The notes under the pieces: generated by a model | What the model saw: the letters and a program-made list of their open reading frames with translations, nothing else | What the model was told of the DNA's origin: nothing | Database searches by the model: none | Source of the DNA: Stratiolaelaps scimitus | Lineage: Eukaryota; Arthropoda; Arachnida; Mesostigmata; Laelapidae | Direction: 5' to 3' | NCBI GenBank assembly: GCA_019614645.1 | Contig: JABWDB010000018.1 | Location: 4,022,501-4,086,500 of the forward strand | DNA length: 64,000 nucleotides | Shown: positions 23,690-36,029 of the stretch, piece by piece | Numbering within the stretch: position 1 is the first letter of the stretch | Layout of the letters: each line of letters starts with the position of its first letter | Position numbers and translations under genes: made by a program

Positions 23690-24110
23690 TGAAATGACCT
23701 CAGAACGAAAAATCGCCTTGAACGTGTCCTATGCGCGTTCTGTCGATGTCCCCAAGCTATTTGATGCTGAGCCTATGTATGTCTCCGTTCTGTTAGACCT
23801 CCCTTCCTCCCAGAGAATTGGGATCAATTTGTTTCTCGTTCGGCCCGGTTCGTCACCTCTTTACGGGTGCGGCGTCACTATTGGGCGTTGTTCGCGAATA
23901 GTCGAACGGTGTCGGGCTCGACCGAGTCAAAATTGACGCTGACAGGCTTCGAGGCAGGCCGCCTCAGGAAAAAACCGATAGAAACAAAGTACCTTGTTAC
24001 ACGGCAAGATATTGTTGTTCCCTGAGCGATGGGGTCACGAGCAGACAGGGAACGCCACGGCTGGGAAGGAGATGGCTGCGCGAATATGGACCGCCGACCC
24101 TTCATAATCA
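23690..24110 (-). pseudogene. Decayed non-LTR reverse transcriptase fragment
   Basis: On the minus strand the frame reads RDPIAQGTTIS (compare the SGVPQGT motif B of LINE reverse transcriptases). Weakly RT-like sequence follows, then SVNFDSVEPDTVRLFANNAQ, which aligns in style with the LFADDA catalytic motif C. Here both aspartates are replaced by asparagine (FANN). Stops and frame breaks follow. It is a short fragment inside an Ih intron, in the same orientation as the gene. The match is by motif spacing only and is moderately secure. Confidence 0.5.
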
Positions 24111-24549
24111 CTTGCGGCTCTTTTGAATACCCCCTCCTGCATTTGAATAAGCAGGTCACAACTGAACAGGGCCCTAGAGTCCGGCCAGCCAGCCAGCAGC
24201 CTCTGCAATGAGCCAATAGGCTCAAATTGCTATTACTACCCTTCATTAGAAACGTAGTCGAACGCGTACACCAACACAGTGGTGGAAAAAACTACAGCAA
24301 CGATAGCACCGCGATTCGAGGAAAAAGACGCTAATTTTCGAGAAATTATGCTATGCAGTCAGATCAGCTGTCCAGATCGCCCGAGCATAGTTGCCACAGC
24401 CGCTAGCATTTGCTATACGATTGCTAAACATTTGCTAAATATTTGTTATTTCCCTATGTTTTCTCATTTGAAACTACGAGTGTGTGAATGAGAGGACAAA
24501 GTAACTGGATTTTAATTTCAATATGCTTCCACTCGTAGGGCAGACTAAC

Positions 24550-24789
24550 CTCTTCCCACTGGTTGACATATCGGACCAATCTGGAGAGGCGCAGCAGTCG
24601 AAGAAGGCTCAACATTTTGGCAAAGCGGAGTATTCGCAACGCTCGCCCTGCCTGCAGGTAAGTGTTAACATCCTGATAGTCCTGGATGAATATGAGGAAG
24701 ATGTAGTCGAGAGGAATCGAGGAGACCAGGTCTAAAAAGAACCACGACCTGATGTAGTGGTGTGCGATCTCCTTCGGTTCGAGAATCAC
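24550..24789 (-). CDS. Ih: Ih exon: S3 and S4 voltage sensor
   Basis: This exon encodes residues 199-278, exactly 80 codons. It reads [20 protein letters not shown], then [14 protein letters not shown] (S3). S4 runs from about 247 to 271 ([20 protein letters not shown], then SRLVRYV), with basic residues at about every third position. This is the long HCN voltage sensor, which moves inward on hyperpolarization. The exon ends NQWEE. Both borders are phase 0 (acceptor TAATTTCAG, donor GAG|GTTAGT), so the voltage-sensor cassette is a symmetric exon that could be skipped without a frameshift. Confidence 0.98.
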
Positions 24790-26275
24790 CTGAAATTATA
24801 CGACATGCGAGCCCATATGAGTATTGAGAACAATGGTGAGCAAAACAATCCGGTGTTATATCTCGGTGTTAATTGAAACCATGTATGGCGATTCTTCTGA
24901 GCATGCATCTGGCCTATTCTGCGTAACACGATACTCGATACGTTGTGTGCCTTTTGAGCTGGCTACCAGCTGTTACTTCCCTGTTATGTAACATGCCTCG
25001 GAACGAGCAATGGGTATTACTTCAACGAGGGATCAGAGTCACGGGTACATCGTTTTGGAAAATCGATAAGGTTTCGCTTGAAAGTGTACGATCCCGATAT
25101 CGGATTTAATATATGGACTTCGAATGACACGACGCTACCCAGTGCGTAATCTTGCTTGTTCTATGGCTCAAGAGCTAGAGTGCTAATCGCCGCGAAGCCA
25201 CCCTTGCGCCTGTGGCACAAACGAACTCGAATCTGCCACAGGTCGAGAGAGAGAGGAGATTGACGATGTCTCAGTGATAGTATAAGGCAGATCTATAAAA
25301 ACATGTATTTGAACATTGTGGTATATTTCAGCTGTGGCACACCCACATCATGTTCGGATCATGATCGGGCGCAATGCAAAGATCGACTGGCCAACGGCCA
25401 CAATCCCGTTGGCTAGCAGCCTTCGTCAATATCGAATCATCCCGGGCTCGGTAAATTCGATTCGGGTAGCTGCTACTAAACTCAGTCGGAATCGGGTGAA
25501 GCCCACAGCGACAGCATCCCGTTCTCTGATTCGGATCAATAGACTCTATCACCTCTATCGACCTGCTGAGTTTGTAGATTATAAAGGCTTTACGTAAGCG
25601 GACTTCACACAAATTATTATCGTCGTTATCAATATCATCATCATTGGCGCGTTGGTCTGCCACGCGATACATAGTATCATATATGGACGAGAACCATATG
25701 TGGAGCTTAGCAGGCGCTGTTAGAGCGGCCGAGGTTAGTCGTAGAATGTGCGAGAAACAGGCGAGGTCAGGCAAAAACAGAGCTCGGCCCGGATACGGGA
25801 GTTTGTGCCATGCAATCGATGTACGTGTTTTGGTGGGGTATATATTGAAGCAGGCGCATATCTGCCTACAATAAGTTGCCACTAAGGTAAATCGGTCCTG
25901 AAGACTTATTTTTATTTAATTCAATTAATTCTAACACCTCTATCGGGCGCACTTTCGCAGAGAGAGAAATACATTGGCGAGCATATTTGTGTCGATCCGT
26001 AGATCTGTGTCCCGCCAGAGGCCAAATGCGTATACCAAGTAGCTTTGTAACATCCAACAGTAATATTTAAGGCACAGCACGCAACACCACGTTGACAAGG
26101 CAGCGGCGCCCAACGATAGAAGGCCACAATGCCGTGCCTCCGTGTATATATATATATATATATATTAAATATGTATATAGCTTTAGCATTTTATACGCTT
26201 AGCGGCATTTAGGCATTATCGAAATATTCAGCTTATCCTCGTTGAAACGTGTACAGCGCTTTGCATGTCACACAC
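24790..26275 (-). other. Ih intron 3 (1.5 kb)
   Basis: The donor is GTGTGT and the acceptor is TTTCAG. A minus-strand open frame of 184 codons (25328-25882) shows no similarity to channel sequence or any family I know. A (TA)n tract lies at about 26144-26165. Confidence 0.85.
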
Positions 26276-26468
26276 CTGTTCCGAGTTGTCCTGATTCATG
26301 ATGCCCGTGCGGAAGTTAACAACGATATCTAAGAGGAAGATTGTGTCCGATAAGCAGTTGAACGCTATCCACCGCGCAGATAGATCGTCGTTAAAAAACG
26401 AGATAGCCACAGGAAGCACGATCAGGTTCGCCACGAGTAACGTCAGCATGCACAAGTCCCAGTAGAAT
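26276..26468 (-). CDS. Ih: Ih exon: S1 and S2
   Basis: This exon encodes residues 134-198. It completes Arg134 across a phase-2 junction, so that HPCSNF from the upstream exon joins RFYWDLCMLTLLVANLIVLP. S1 spans about 136-157. S2 follows in AFNCLSDTIFLLDIVVNFRT, and the exon ends GIMNQDNSEQ. The junction HPCSNFRFYWDL restores the motif at the start of S1 in all HCN channels, which proves the 17-kb intron. The acceptor is TCGTTTCAG and the donor is CAG|GTGTGT (phase 0). Confidence 0.97.
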
Positions 26469-27939
26469 CTGAAACGAGAAGCAGTGAAGATACATTTTTT
26501 TTGTTTATTCATTTGATATATATATATATATATATATATTCAACAGCATAACACCTAATGCAGGCATCTCGAATGATCAAGATCCAAACGATCGAACGAG
26601 ATGTATACTATATGGCGTGTAGTACTGTATATACCATGCGCATATAGTTGCTGCATACGTTCAGCAGTACGCACGGAACTCGCATGGATGATCATATGGC
26701 CGAACAAACAATCACCCATTCGCCAGCTTTAAAAGCTCCTGTTACGCCAGCAGGATCTCTTAACAATGTTCATTTGACACTTGTGCTGCTCGAAGAATAA
26801 CTATTTGGCTAACCTCATTCACACTAGACCGCGATAAAGAATATACATCTTTGCTAGTGGCTGTCGTCACTTTTCTTACGGAAATCCAGCGAGCACATAC
26901 GAAGTTTCATCCTTGCAGAAGCCCGACCAGACAGTCCAGCGGACTAGATAGACCCTAAGGAGGGCGATTGCTTCGTTACGGATTTCCGTTACGAGTTGGT
27001 TAGTTCTTCGCGCATAGCCCGAGGAGGTTGATGAAGACCCCGCCGGCACCCGTTGCTCACACGGGGAGCTGTTTTATTCTCCTGGAGAGCCGGCATCGCA
27101 TAGCTACCTCTCCTTCGCTATTTCTAGATCGTATAAGCACAAGACGAGCACATTCGCCGTCGCTCAGTCCGTTGGCAAGGCGCTATAACCATCTCGTTGA
27201 TTAGCCTTCGAACGTAACCCAGCCAGCTGGCTCACCCATTTCGCGTTAAACTCGGAACTCAAAACGAGTCTCCTCATGCAATCATCGGATCGGCTACACG
27301 CTGACGAGAACTATAGCGGCTGCAGATATCGTACCCGGCAAAGGGCCATTATACCCGATGAACGCACGATACTCACTCACATCTTACCTCGTATACAGCC
27401 AACAGTCGCAGTGAAGCGAGCCTGCCCTTGAGGCTTCCCCGACGGGACGTACTATGGACGTTACGAATGTATCCTAGAATGCATTGCTGTACCATTTTAC
27501 GCGAGTCATATCAGCGTATCGAGACGCTATACAACGCCGTTTTACGATTGCTGAGCTTCTTACTGTGCGTGATTGAACGTTGCACTGGTGTCAGTAGATG
27601 AGATCATCTTCGATGTGTTGAAATCATATTGTAGCCGTATTGTAATTTATCTCGATCATTTCATTGAGCAGAAGGCAAACTGCCTTTGTTAAGCAGCGAC
27701 GAGAAAAAGTACGCCACGCGAAACACGCAGGCGAATCAATCCGCTTGAATCCGCGGGCCCACTCGAACGATACTGATCCGGGACGATTTCCAATACCAAT
27801 ATGATTGATATTGATTGACATTTGACCATACGTCTCATAGGATGTCGCGCTTCGAAAAATGATTGCCTGACGTCCGCTATTGTCATACATTTCATCCAGT
27901 ATTACATATGTAAATCTCTTTGTAGACTTCCTCCGAGAA

Positions 27940-29090
27940 TCGTGTCGGGGCGCTGCACGTCGTTCGTTTCGACTATCTTCGTCTAGAAGAGGCCACGGTC
28001 GGCGTTGCGCTCAAAGGCTGCCGTCTCGGTCAGCACCGCCGGGAATCTATTCTCCTTCAGCACCTCAGCCTGCCGCCGTATTACGGCGGGATCTCGCTGA
28101 CGGAGACGTCAGACGCTGGCGGCCGAAATAGCGCGCAGTTGCCGGAGCGAGCAGAACGCCACGGCCCTCCGATCCCCCGATCCCCCCGCCCGCGGTGCCG
28201 CTTGCGTCGCCGCGAAAGGGTCGACTGTATTCCACATTCGGGCGGCAGTGGTGTAGTAGTAGTAATAGCGGTAGCCGAGGCGGTGGGTTATTGTTATCTC
28301 TGACCCTGGCGAGACGAGAACTTTCGACCGCGGTTGAGAGAGACCCGCGCCAGCGACTCTCCTCAGCCACACGCGTACATTCGACAGCTCCCTCGGTGCC
28401 ACACATACATTTCTCTCCCTCCATAAGAGGCGTCGGCAGCGCGCCGGTGGAGTCAGCGGCTGGTGGGCCGCACAGCTCGAACGAGGCGGAAGAAGAAGCC
28501 TTATATTATACAACGAAAGGACTGGCTGCCCCTGGGCGGGCTGGCGGGTCTCCTCTACGTCGCGTCTAACTGAACCGAGGCACCGCCGCTGTCGCCGCCG
28601 AAGGCCGCCGCGACTGCAGTACGAACAGCAGCAGCAGCAGCATCAGCGAAAGCTTATGTCTAGAGCGCGGAGCCGGATGGCGGGTTTGTGGCAACAAGTG
28701 GCTGCTAACGAAAGAAGACCTCCACCGAGAGGAAAGCGAGGAAGAATGGACCGTCGTCGTGGGGACGACAGCCTGCCCATATATATATATATATATAGAG
28801 AGAGAGGGGGGCCTGCCCACGAGAAGAACGGGAGCTCGAGACGAAGCGAACGAAAGCGAACGGACCGACGCCTCCGTGTGGAATGGCGCCGGCAACGGGG
28901 CTTCAGGCGGCTGGGGACCGTAGAGCCATGCGGTGGCAGTCGCATGCAGCCGGAGTCTCGACGGAAAGCTCTTTTACGAGTTGTTTCAACAAACGAGCAT
29001 AGAAAAGGCGGTCGGGATGGACGGAGAGCTGCGCGCGATGAGAAAATTTGTTTGGTTTCCAACATAGTGCCGCCTGCCAGTGTCGAAGTT
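27940..29090. other. GC-rich island in Ih intron 2
   Basis: The base composition is far above that of its AT-rich surroundings, with many CpG dinucleotides, a CAG repeat near 28627-28643, and long open frames on both strands (up to 153 codons). No protein family is recognisable in any frame. It may be an internal promoter or alternative 5' exon region for Ih, or part of an unrelated transcript. This is inference from composition alone. Confidence 0.35.
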
Positions 29091-29524
29091 AGTATATATA
29101 TATATATATATATATAAGCGGCATCACATAGACAAACTGAAAGTGAAGGATTGCCAATAGTCCCAGAATCGCCAATAGTTGCTGTAACTGGATGAAGGTC
29201 CGAGATAGAAAGTAGAGATGTTATTCAAGTTATCGTCTTGTCAGGATGCAGGTGTGGACTTGAACCAGCTCGAGTGGAATATTGTCACCAACTATCTCAC
29301 GCCTAACGAGTAGATGCCATTGGCGCCGTTGTTAATGATATAGTTCATTGGGTCTTATTAACGCTACTTACAAAGGCGGTGTAGATAATATACAGTGGCT
29401 CCACACGGTTTATGCATGTGCAGAATGTGCAATTTAAATACATATCAGTAACGAGCACAATATGGCACGAGTTTGAATATGCGATAGTAAGGATACACAG
29501 TATCATGACATTCAAACTGAGCGT

Positions 29525-29660
29525 GTGTAACTGCGCGATCTGAGAATTCCAAATGAATTGGCAACATCAATTGAGCCTAGCCTGGAGTTCGAACCTGCGA
29601 ACTCCGAGTTGCCAGCCTAGCGCAGGGTATTACTCATACAACAATAGCCAAGTGAGTCAA
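29525..29660 (-). repeat. tRNA-derived SINE-like element
   Basis: Read on the minus strand there is a pol III B-box match, GCAGGTTCGAACTCC. It is preceded by tRNA-like sequence (AGTAATACCCTGCGC). The GTCGCAGGTTC/TTCGCAGGTTC neighbourhood resembles the element near 43.25 kb. It does not fold as an intact tRNA. Confidence 0.45.
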
Positions 29661-30949
29661 TATATCTAACTATTGAGGTTACAGAGGAGTTATTGATTTT
29701 TGCCTCAGTGACCCCCTTTTCATAGCCAATACATATTGATATAAACAAAAACAGCGTAAAGCTTTCCTGCCGTAGGCAACTTTTGGCGAGCAACAACTCG
29801 TCTAAGTAACCGCTAGAGATTCGAGGAGCGAATATATTCGTTTCTTTCGGCGGCACAGGGGAGGCGGCGAATTTGTGGGGTACCCTGTGCGGATCGAAGT
29901 GCTCTCGAGCAGAATTCGAGACTCCCCCCAGTGACTGTATGCGCCGCCATTGAACTTTTCCCAAATCGATGTCTAGCAAGCGTCCGCTCCGGTCGCGAGG
30001 CACCCAATCTCTTGGGTATTTTTGGCACGTCGTTGTTCATTGTGAAATTCAATAACATTGGGACAATACCACTCGATTCCGAATGGATTCTTCGTTCGCT
30101 GCTAACCAGAGCGTTATTCATTATCGTATTTACTTCACCAGTGTTTGCGTGAGTGTACAGCATAAATATAAACATTCACCCACGTGCACAATGTAGCAAT
30201 TTAGTGAGTATATGAACTTGCAGCTTAGTAGGTACGTGTATACAAATCTGATCTGCGTGACCTAAGGCCATGAATCGTCGAATCTAATGACGATATGGCG
30301 ATGATTTCTCTTGATACGTCTCCGACAACCACGAAGAACGGTCATTGCTGGTGCCGTCAAGAAGGACACATACAGTTGCTTCAGCATGATTATTTGAGTG
30401 TCCATGGACAGTCACGGTGTCCGTCTATTTTGGGGTGTTTGAACGTTTTGCGGCCATCTTCAGCAGTCGACAATGTATTAGCCCCGGCGCTCAAGGTATT
30501 GGACCCGCCGTGCTGTGGAGACCGCATGCTCATTCTGAGAACACCGGCTTGCCTCTGTCGAGGGTCGTTAAGCTCATGTGAATATTGTAGCGCTTCTGCC
30601 AGATTAATCGAATCCGTATGTGGCAGTAGACGGGACCAGGTTCAGATTGAATAGCCTGACGACGGTCCCTTGCCGATCGTGACCGATCGTAATTCTTCCC
30701 TTTTTGATTCTTTCGTAGATGTGAGCCGGGGATGATCTCTCTATTGTTGTTAGCGCTAAGCCACTATAAGCGAACAAGATGATTATACTTAGACCTTCCT
30801 TAGTCCAGGCGAAACGAGTCGTGCAAGCGTTCCTTCATCGTGAAGTTCACAGTTTCAGCTCTGATGAAGCTTCAGCTTCATATGAAGGCCGACGTCAGCG
30901 ACGCAACTGTCCAGCCACAGCTTCTAATATTGTGGGTGAAATCTGCTCT

Positions 30950-31210
30950 TGTTATCGAGTATTAGATCGTCGTCGTACAAAACCATCTTCACGAAGGCGT
31001 GTCACTGTTTGACGCGTGACGGCAGGTCGTTGATGAGTAGTGAGAAGGATCAGGTTGTTCCCCTGAGCGAATCCGGGAGTCTGTTCGACGCCGCTACCTC
31101 CCGTGACCCTATCGTCGATAACAACCAGGTTTCTCTAAAGGACGGAGTTGAACGCTACTTTGAACTCAAAGATTGAATAGAAAGGCGGTCTACGACGACT
31201 TAACCAATCT
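30950..31210 (-). pseudogene. Decayed LINE reverse transcriptase (palm fragment)
   Basis: On the minus strand one frame reads FEFKVAFNSV at about 31140-31172, matching motif A of Jockey/CR1-type reverse transcriptases (LDFSKAFDSV-like). About 100 bases on, LINDLPSRVKQ corresponds to the block before motif C. Then LYDDDLIL replaces the YADD catalytic box. Stops and frameshifts separate the blocks, so it is dead. It lies within an Ih intron in the same orientation as the gene. Confidence 0.65.
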
Positions 31211-32507
31211 TCTATTTCATCCATGAAGGTCTCTGAGGCTGTTATCTACCGATCTTCCGGTAGGAAACTCGTCCTGTTCGGTTGGTCGTGCATTGATCAG
31301 TTACACGTGCATTGACTAGATAAGAAATTAGGCGTCATTCAACGATGCCTAATATATGTCTACATAAAGTAGCTGTTCTTCGCGATCTCTTTCAGATCAG
31401 TTAACACTTTGCTTCCCTTTGGGACTAGGACCATGTTGCGCTCTCTGTAAACTGTAGGTTCATATAAGCGCTGAATAGCTTCGTCCAACATTGTCCATTG
31501 CTGTGTTCATTGTATAATATATACGGTTTGCCCCCTGCATCGCCAATTATTTCTCAAGTAAAAGCATCTTCGTAAAAGTACTACTAAAGGTATTCCGACA
31601 TTGGCAGGTCTACACATGTTAAAACAACATCACCTTAGCAACATCACCTTGAATGCTCCGTTATATCTATGTTCGTCTTTTTCCTTAGCGACGAAGACAC
31701 ATTTTTCATTGCTGTCACAAACACGACCACGGCGAATCTTCTTAGGTATTCTTACTCTCGACTACATTGCGTATTATCACGTATTACGTAAGTATGCACG
31801 TATAATATTTGAATGGAATAACCAATCTTATTCTAATAATTCTCATTGGCGCCGTGGCCGTGTTAGGTCATCGAACGCAAGTTATACATTTCGCATTGCA
31901 TAGTCGTAATCCATATTTTTCCCCTGAAGGTCTGCAGGAATTTCATCACAGGTTGGCGAGACGATACAAGCTAGTGAGTATATGCAATGGACAGCGTAAG
32001 AACAAAGCTGCGAGATCTCGAGGTGATCGTCATTTCGTTTCGTCAGCATCGACCCTTGTTGTCATGCGACGGCACCAGATGCCCGAAAAACGAGGACAAA
32101 CATGAATCGCAGATCAACCCTAAACATATATATATATATATATATTGTATTTGATTTCATATTTGACTATTGTGTCAAGTTTACGAGACCACCGCGTCGC
32201 ACTAGGAACATTGAAAATTGCGTGACACACGCTAGCGTTGTTGGAAAACTGTGTAAACGATGGGTGGCCTCGATCCAATAACTAATATTGTTCATGTACA
32301 GTACAATGTAGCTATCGTTACCAAAAATCTGTGGTTCGGAAGTTGCAATTCATCGAACGCTGGCCCGATTAGCCATGGGTGCCGTCCGTCCATTGCAACG
32401 ACTTATCTAATTTGCTAATCCGTTGTGGCTGTTCACTGTAGATGAGTTCCATTATTTTTTTAATTACGTTCATTAGCGTATTTGATTTCAATGTTAACTT
32501 TGATGAA

Positions 32508-32531
32508 GCTCTATGCTAGTTAGCATAGAGC
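32508..32531. repeat. 24-bp palindrome
   Basis: The 11-bp arms 32508-32518 and 32521-32531 are perfectly complementary around GT. The right-hand side is followed by a second partial copy (ATGCTAGTTAG). Confidence 0.7.
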
Positions 32532-35142
32532 ATATGCTAGTTAGAAGTGCATAGTCAGCGATTCGCCGGTTCATGTTGGATTTTTGAAATGACACCTTTT
32601 AAATTGATCGATTTTCATTCCTTTGGCGACCAGGAGTCCCACCCTTCCTAGTCGATATACGTTACGTATTATACAATTATTGAAAGGAGAAAAAAATAGT
32701 CGATCTTGGAAGTACGTTATGCCGAATAGGTTGACTGATTCTGCTTTAACTGACGTTGACACACTCGATTGGCTGATATCCCGATCGTTCGTATCTTGTG
32801 ATCAAAAGAGGGCTCGGTATTTTGATATTGTACAGCGCTAAGAGACAGATAATGATGTGTTATGTTGCTCGCAGAGACACGCGGTCATAGGGACCAGGTT
32901 GACACCAGGCGAGTAAGTTAATCACTTGAAAACTCTTGGCCTCATTACGAGCTAACGCCACAGGGTGGCAACTGATGCTCCCCCGAGAACGGCAACACTG
33001 CCCGTCTCTTGTATGTACCCAAATCGATGTACAATGTACACCGCCCGAGCTGTAGTACAGTTCCCTCGTATCGTAGAACGTCGCCTTAGTGTTGGAGCAG
33101 CCATCGAGAGCAAGATTGAGCCAGGCAGACTATGATTGGCGCTTATTTTGGACTGCCGCCAGGGCATCGCGACAAGGCATCAAGCGGTAATGGGAAATAT
33201 GTAAATTAGGACGACACACAAATATATACGAAAGTGCAGAGTGTCCGGTGGTACGCCCCTGCTGCCAGGCTAGTGCAAACCTCAGACGGTTGAAAACGCG
33301 AAAAAAGCCTCTGTGAGTTCCTGATTTTTGTGGGTTTTTTTCCTTGTTCTCCTTTTTTTTCTCGAGGAGCAGCCCTCCTGACCACGTGGACAGGACTTCA
33401 TACTTTACATTCTCGAGCTGAGCATGTTGTGGTCGAGATACTCCAGGATGATTGATGACGCACTAGTAATGAGCGAGGCTATAAAAGTACGATCTTCATC
33501 GTCTATCGTTACCGGTCTATGTCTACGCGTATGGTGTCGATATTAGCACGTTTGTACGATCGCATATTGGACATGTCGAAAAGGCCTGTTTGTATGTATT
33601 TGTTGTCAGGTATACTCCGTATACGGCATAAGAAAGCTACTGTTTGCACACAGTCCTTTGCACCGATAAGTCATGGCTGGTGCGGTGTTAGTGCGCGACC
33701 GCAAGCACACCCATATATATATATATATATATATATATATTGCTTCACGGTATAAACGAATATCGTGGAGCTATTCACATACATAGATGCGCGATGCCAT
33801 CTCCGTTGCACCTTCGTGAGGGCCTTCGATTCCATTAGCCTTTGCTGCACACTCGTGTCATCGTTCAGTGGTGCATCATTCTTGTATATCATATGGAGCA
33901 CTCGAAGTCAGTCACAATCTCATCGGAGCAGCCCGAATCGTCGTAAGCCCCAATGAAGTCTGCCCTCGCTGAGTCACTGCGGCGCACACAGAGATTAGAT
34001 AGACCGTTGGCAAGCTGAGACTCGTCGTGCAAACACAGAAGCGGTCAAAAGTTGGTCAGAGAACCGGCTATCGACGTTTGCGTTTCTGCCTCAATCTCTC
34101 TCTCTCTCTCTCGTTCATTCTCTTCTCCTTTATCGCTCTATATCTATTTGTCTTCCCAGCTCAGTTACGGGCTCGGCCCTGAACAGGCGTACGTGTCCTC
34201 ATCATGCGAGTCAATCGATACCCGGCGGATGGACGCCCCATTTCGCTGGCATTCGCAACCCCCATCGATACCGATTTTGGCAGGGCAAGGCTGCAGGCCA
34301 CCGTGGCCAAGCGTGGCTCGTATAGGCGATCGGAACGCTGAATCGCGACTCGACAGCGATCGAGTAGATTGTTGATTGTTGGTAAACAATCCAAAAATCA
34401 ACGGCAGCTGCAATGTTCGCTTAAGCTTCCAACTCGTACACTGTATTAGCACTGAAGTATCCCGCGTAGCCGAACGGTGAAACCCGCTGAGGGAGCCGTC
34501 CCTCGGTAAACGGGCTGTGTGAGCACACACAGCTCGGGGAAGGGCGCTGTGCCCGTCTGCATGCGTCATGTCCAGTTTCCTCCGAAACGGACGATAATAA
34601 TTGCAACATCAACGCTCCCCAACGGGGCAAAGGGCAAGAGAGAGCGAGAGAGAGATTGGAGTCGTGTCTTCTTCTTGATTTTATTCTGATCAGACGGCCG
34701 CCTCACTGCCCTTGGCTATTACACCGGTAGTTGGGGCTGGGTGCCGATATTGTGTGTAAGGCAAAACGCCGAAGGGAGACGATCGACCCAGCTCTCTCTC
34801 TGCAGCAGATCGTCGTTGTCCGCGTCGCTTTCGAAGCGGACCTCTGCTTGGACCCGTCAACATCACACGTTCGACCTCACGCTCCGCATTGGATAGAAGG
34901 TGAGCGAACACGGGGACTGGCAACGGTAATCAAAAGTCGATAATAATTTCACTCATCCAACCAAGCATGCTGCGTTGGCAATTTGCAGTTTCCCCTTTAG
35001 ACGCGCGTCGAATGTGTGAACGAGCGAGGAATTTTCGTACATTCGACGAATTAAATGTTCGTACGATGGCTTTGTGTAATTGTTTCGTGTGGAGTTTCAT
35101 GAACGTATGCAAGTAAGTAGGTGCTTTCGATAGTATCAAGCG

Positions 35143-35310
35143 GGATGGCGTGGAAGTGGCGCCAAGGACTTGGACACCCTAGTGTTTCTGGTTCGAATCC
35201 CTCAGCATACATGTGGTTTGAAGTAAGACGAAGATAGTTCCCAACCATGGCCCAAGTAACAATACCCGTAGGACTAAAAGAAGAAAAAAATAAGCGAATG
35301 CCAAGATAAG
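35143..35310 (+). repeat. tRNA-derived SINE (family with a copy at 56.7 kb)
   Basis: It begins GGATGGCGTGGAAGTGGCGC, an A-box-like start, and has a perfect B box GGTTCGAATCC about 50 bases on. The copy near 56.7 kb starts GGTTGGCGTGGAGGTTGCGC with B box GGTTCGAATC at similar spacing. Both contain AAGCGAAT near the 3' end. The body is divergent, so these are old members of one family. Confidence 0.6.
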
Positions 35311-36029
35311 TATTCATATAGAGTTTGTACAGTAAATTGAAAGTCAAATCCCATAGCTTTTGTTTAGCGTTTTCGTCGTTAAATCTGCGGTCGAAATCGA
35401 GGAATTAACGGATCAACTGCTTGTCTGATTATGAACGAGGTACGCTCTTTTTGGACAACTTTCTCAAATTTCCCAGATCTTCCAGTATTTTTTGGCGGTC
35501 TAGCGGACAACCACAGTGAAAACATCCAAGAGAGACAGGCGACCAATGTTTACATGGGTGGGAGTCCGACACTTATTCTTATTATTACTATTTGCCCTAA
35601 TTGCAGAAGTTCGATCTACTTACTTCATTATTTAATAATAACTGGTACATACTCGGATTGTCGAAGGTTAACTACGATCAAAGTGATGATTAGATGAAAA
35701 ATAGTATTATAATATTATTATTCTTGTTTCTGTGGTCGCTTTGATCTCATTCAATCCTCTTCACTGTACAGCCCATGCAATTCTCCTGGTCCAGTTTTCA
35801 ACTCAAGAAAGCGGTAATGAGTATAACGCAACAGTACAAGTTGTCTTGGGGTACTCCCTGATCAGCACGGTAGGTGGCGACCCACATCGTCGTCAGATGA
35901 AGGGCAACAACAACAGCCAGAGGAACAACAAGAACAGGCTATAGCGCTGGCGGTGGCCGCCAGCGCCAACAGCAACACCATCAGCACCAGCAGGCACGGC
36001 AGAGAACAGAAGAGGCCATGAACAGGACA

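Larger units (their letters stand above)
23383..24549 (-). other. Ih intron 4 (1.2 kb) with LINE remnant and (TA)n
   Basis: The donor is GTTAGT and the acceptor is ATTCAG. It holds a 74-bp (TA)n tract and a decayed reverse-transcriptase piece, both listed separately. The stretch 24400-24465 has degenerate repeats of a CATTTGCTAAA-like unit. Confidence 0.85.

Noticed and set aside
25328..25882. 184-codon minus-strand frame in the S2-S3 intron
   Set aside because: It is on the Ih strand but has no splice-compatible role, since S1-S2 and S3-S4 join directly in phase 0 and give the conserved sequence. There is no recognisable similarity.
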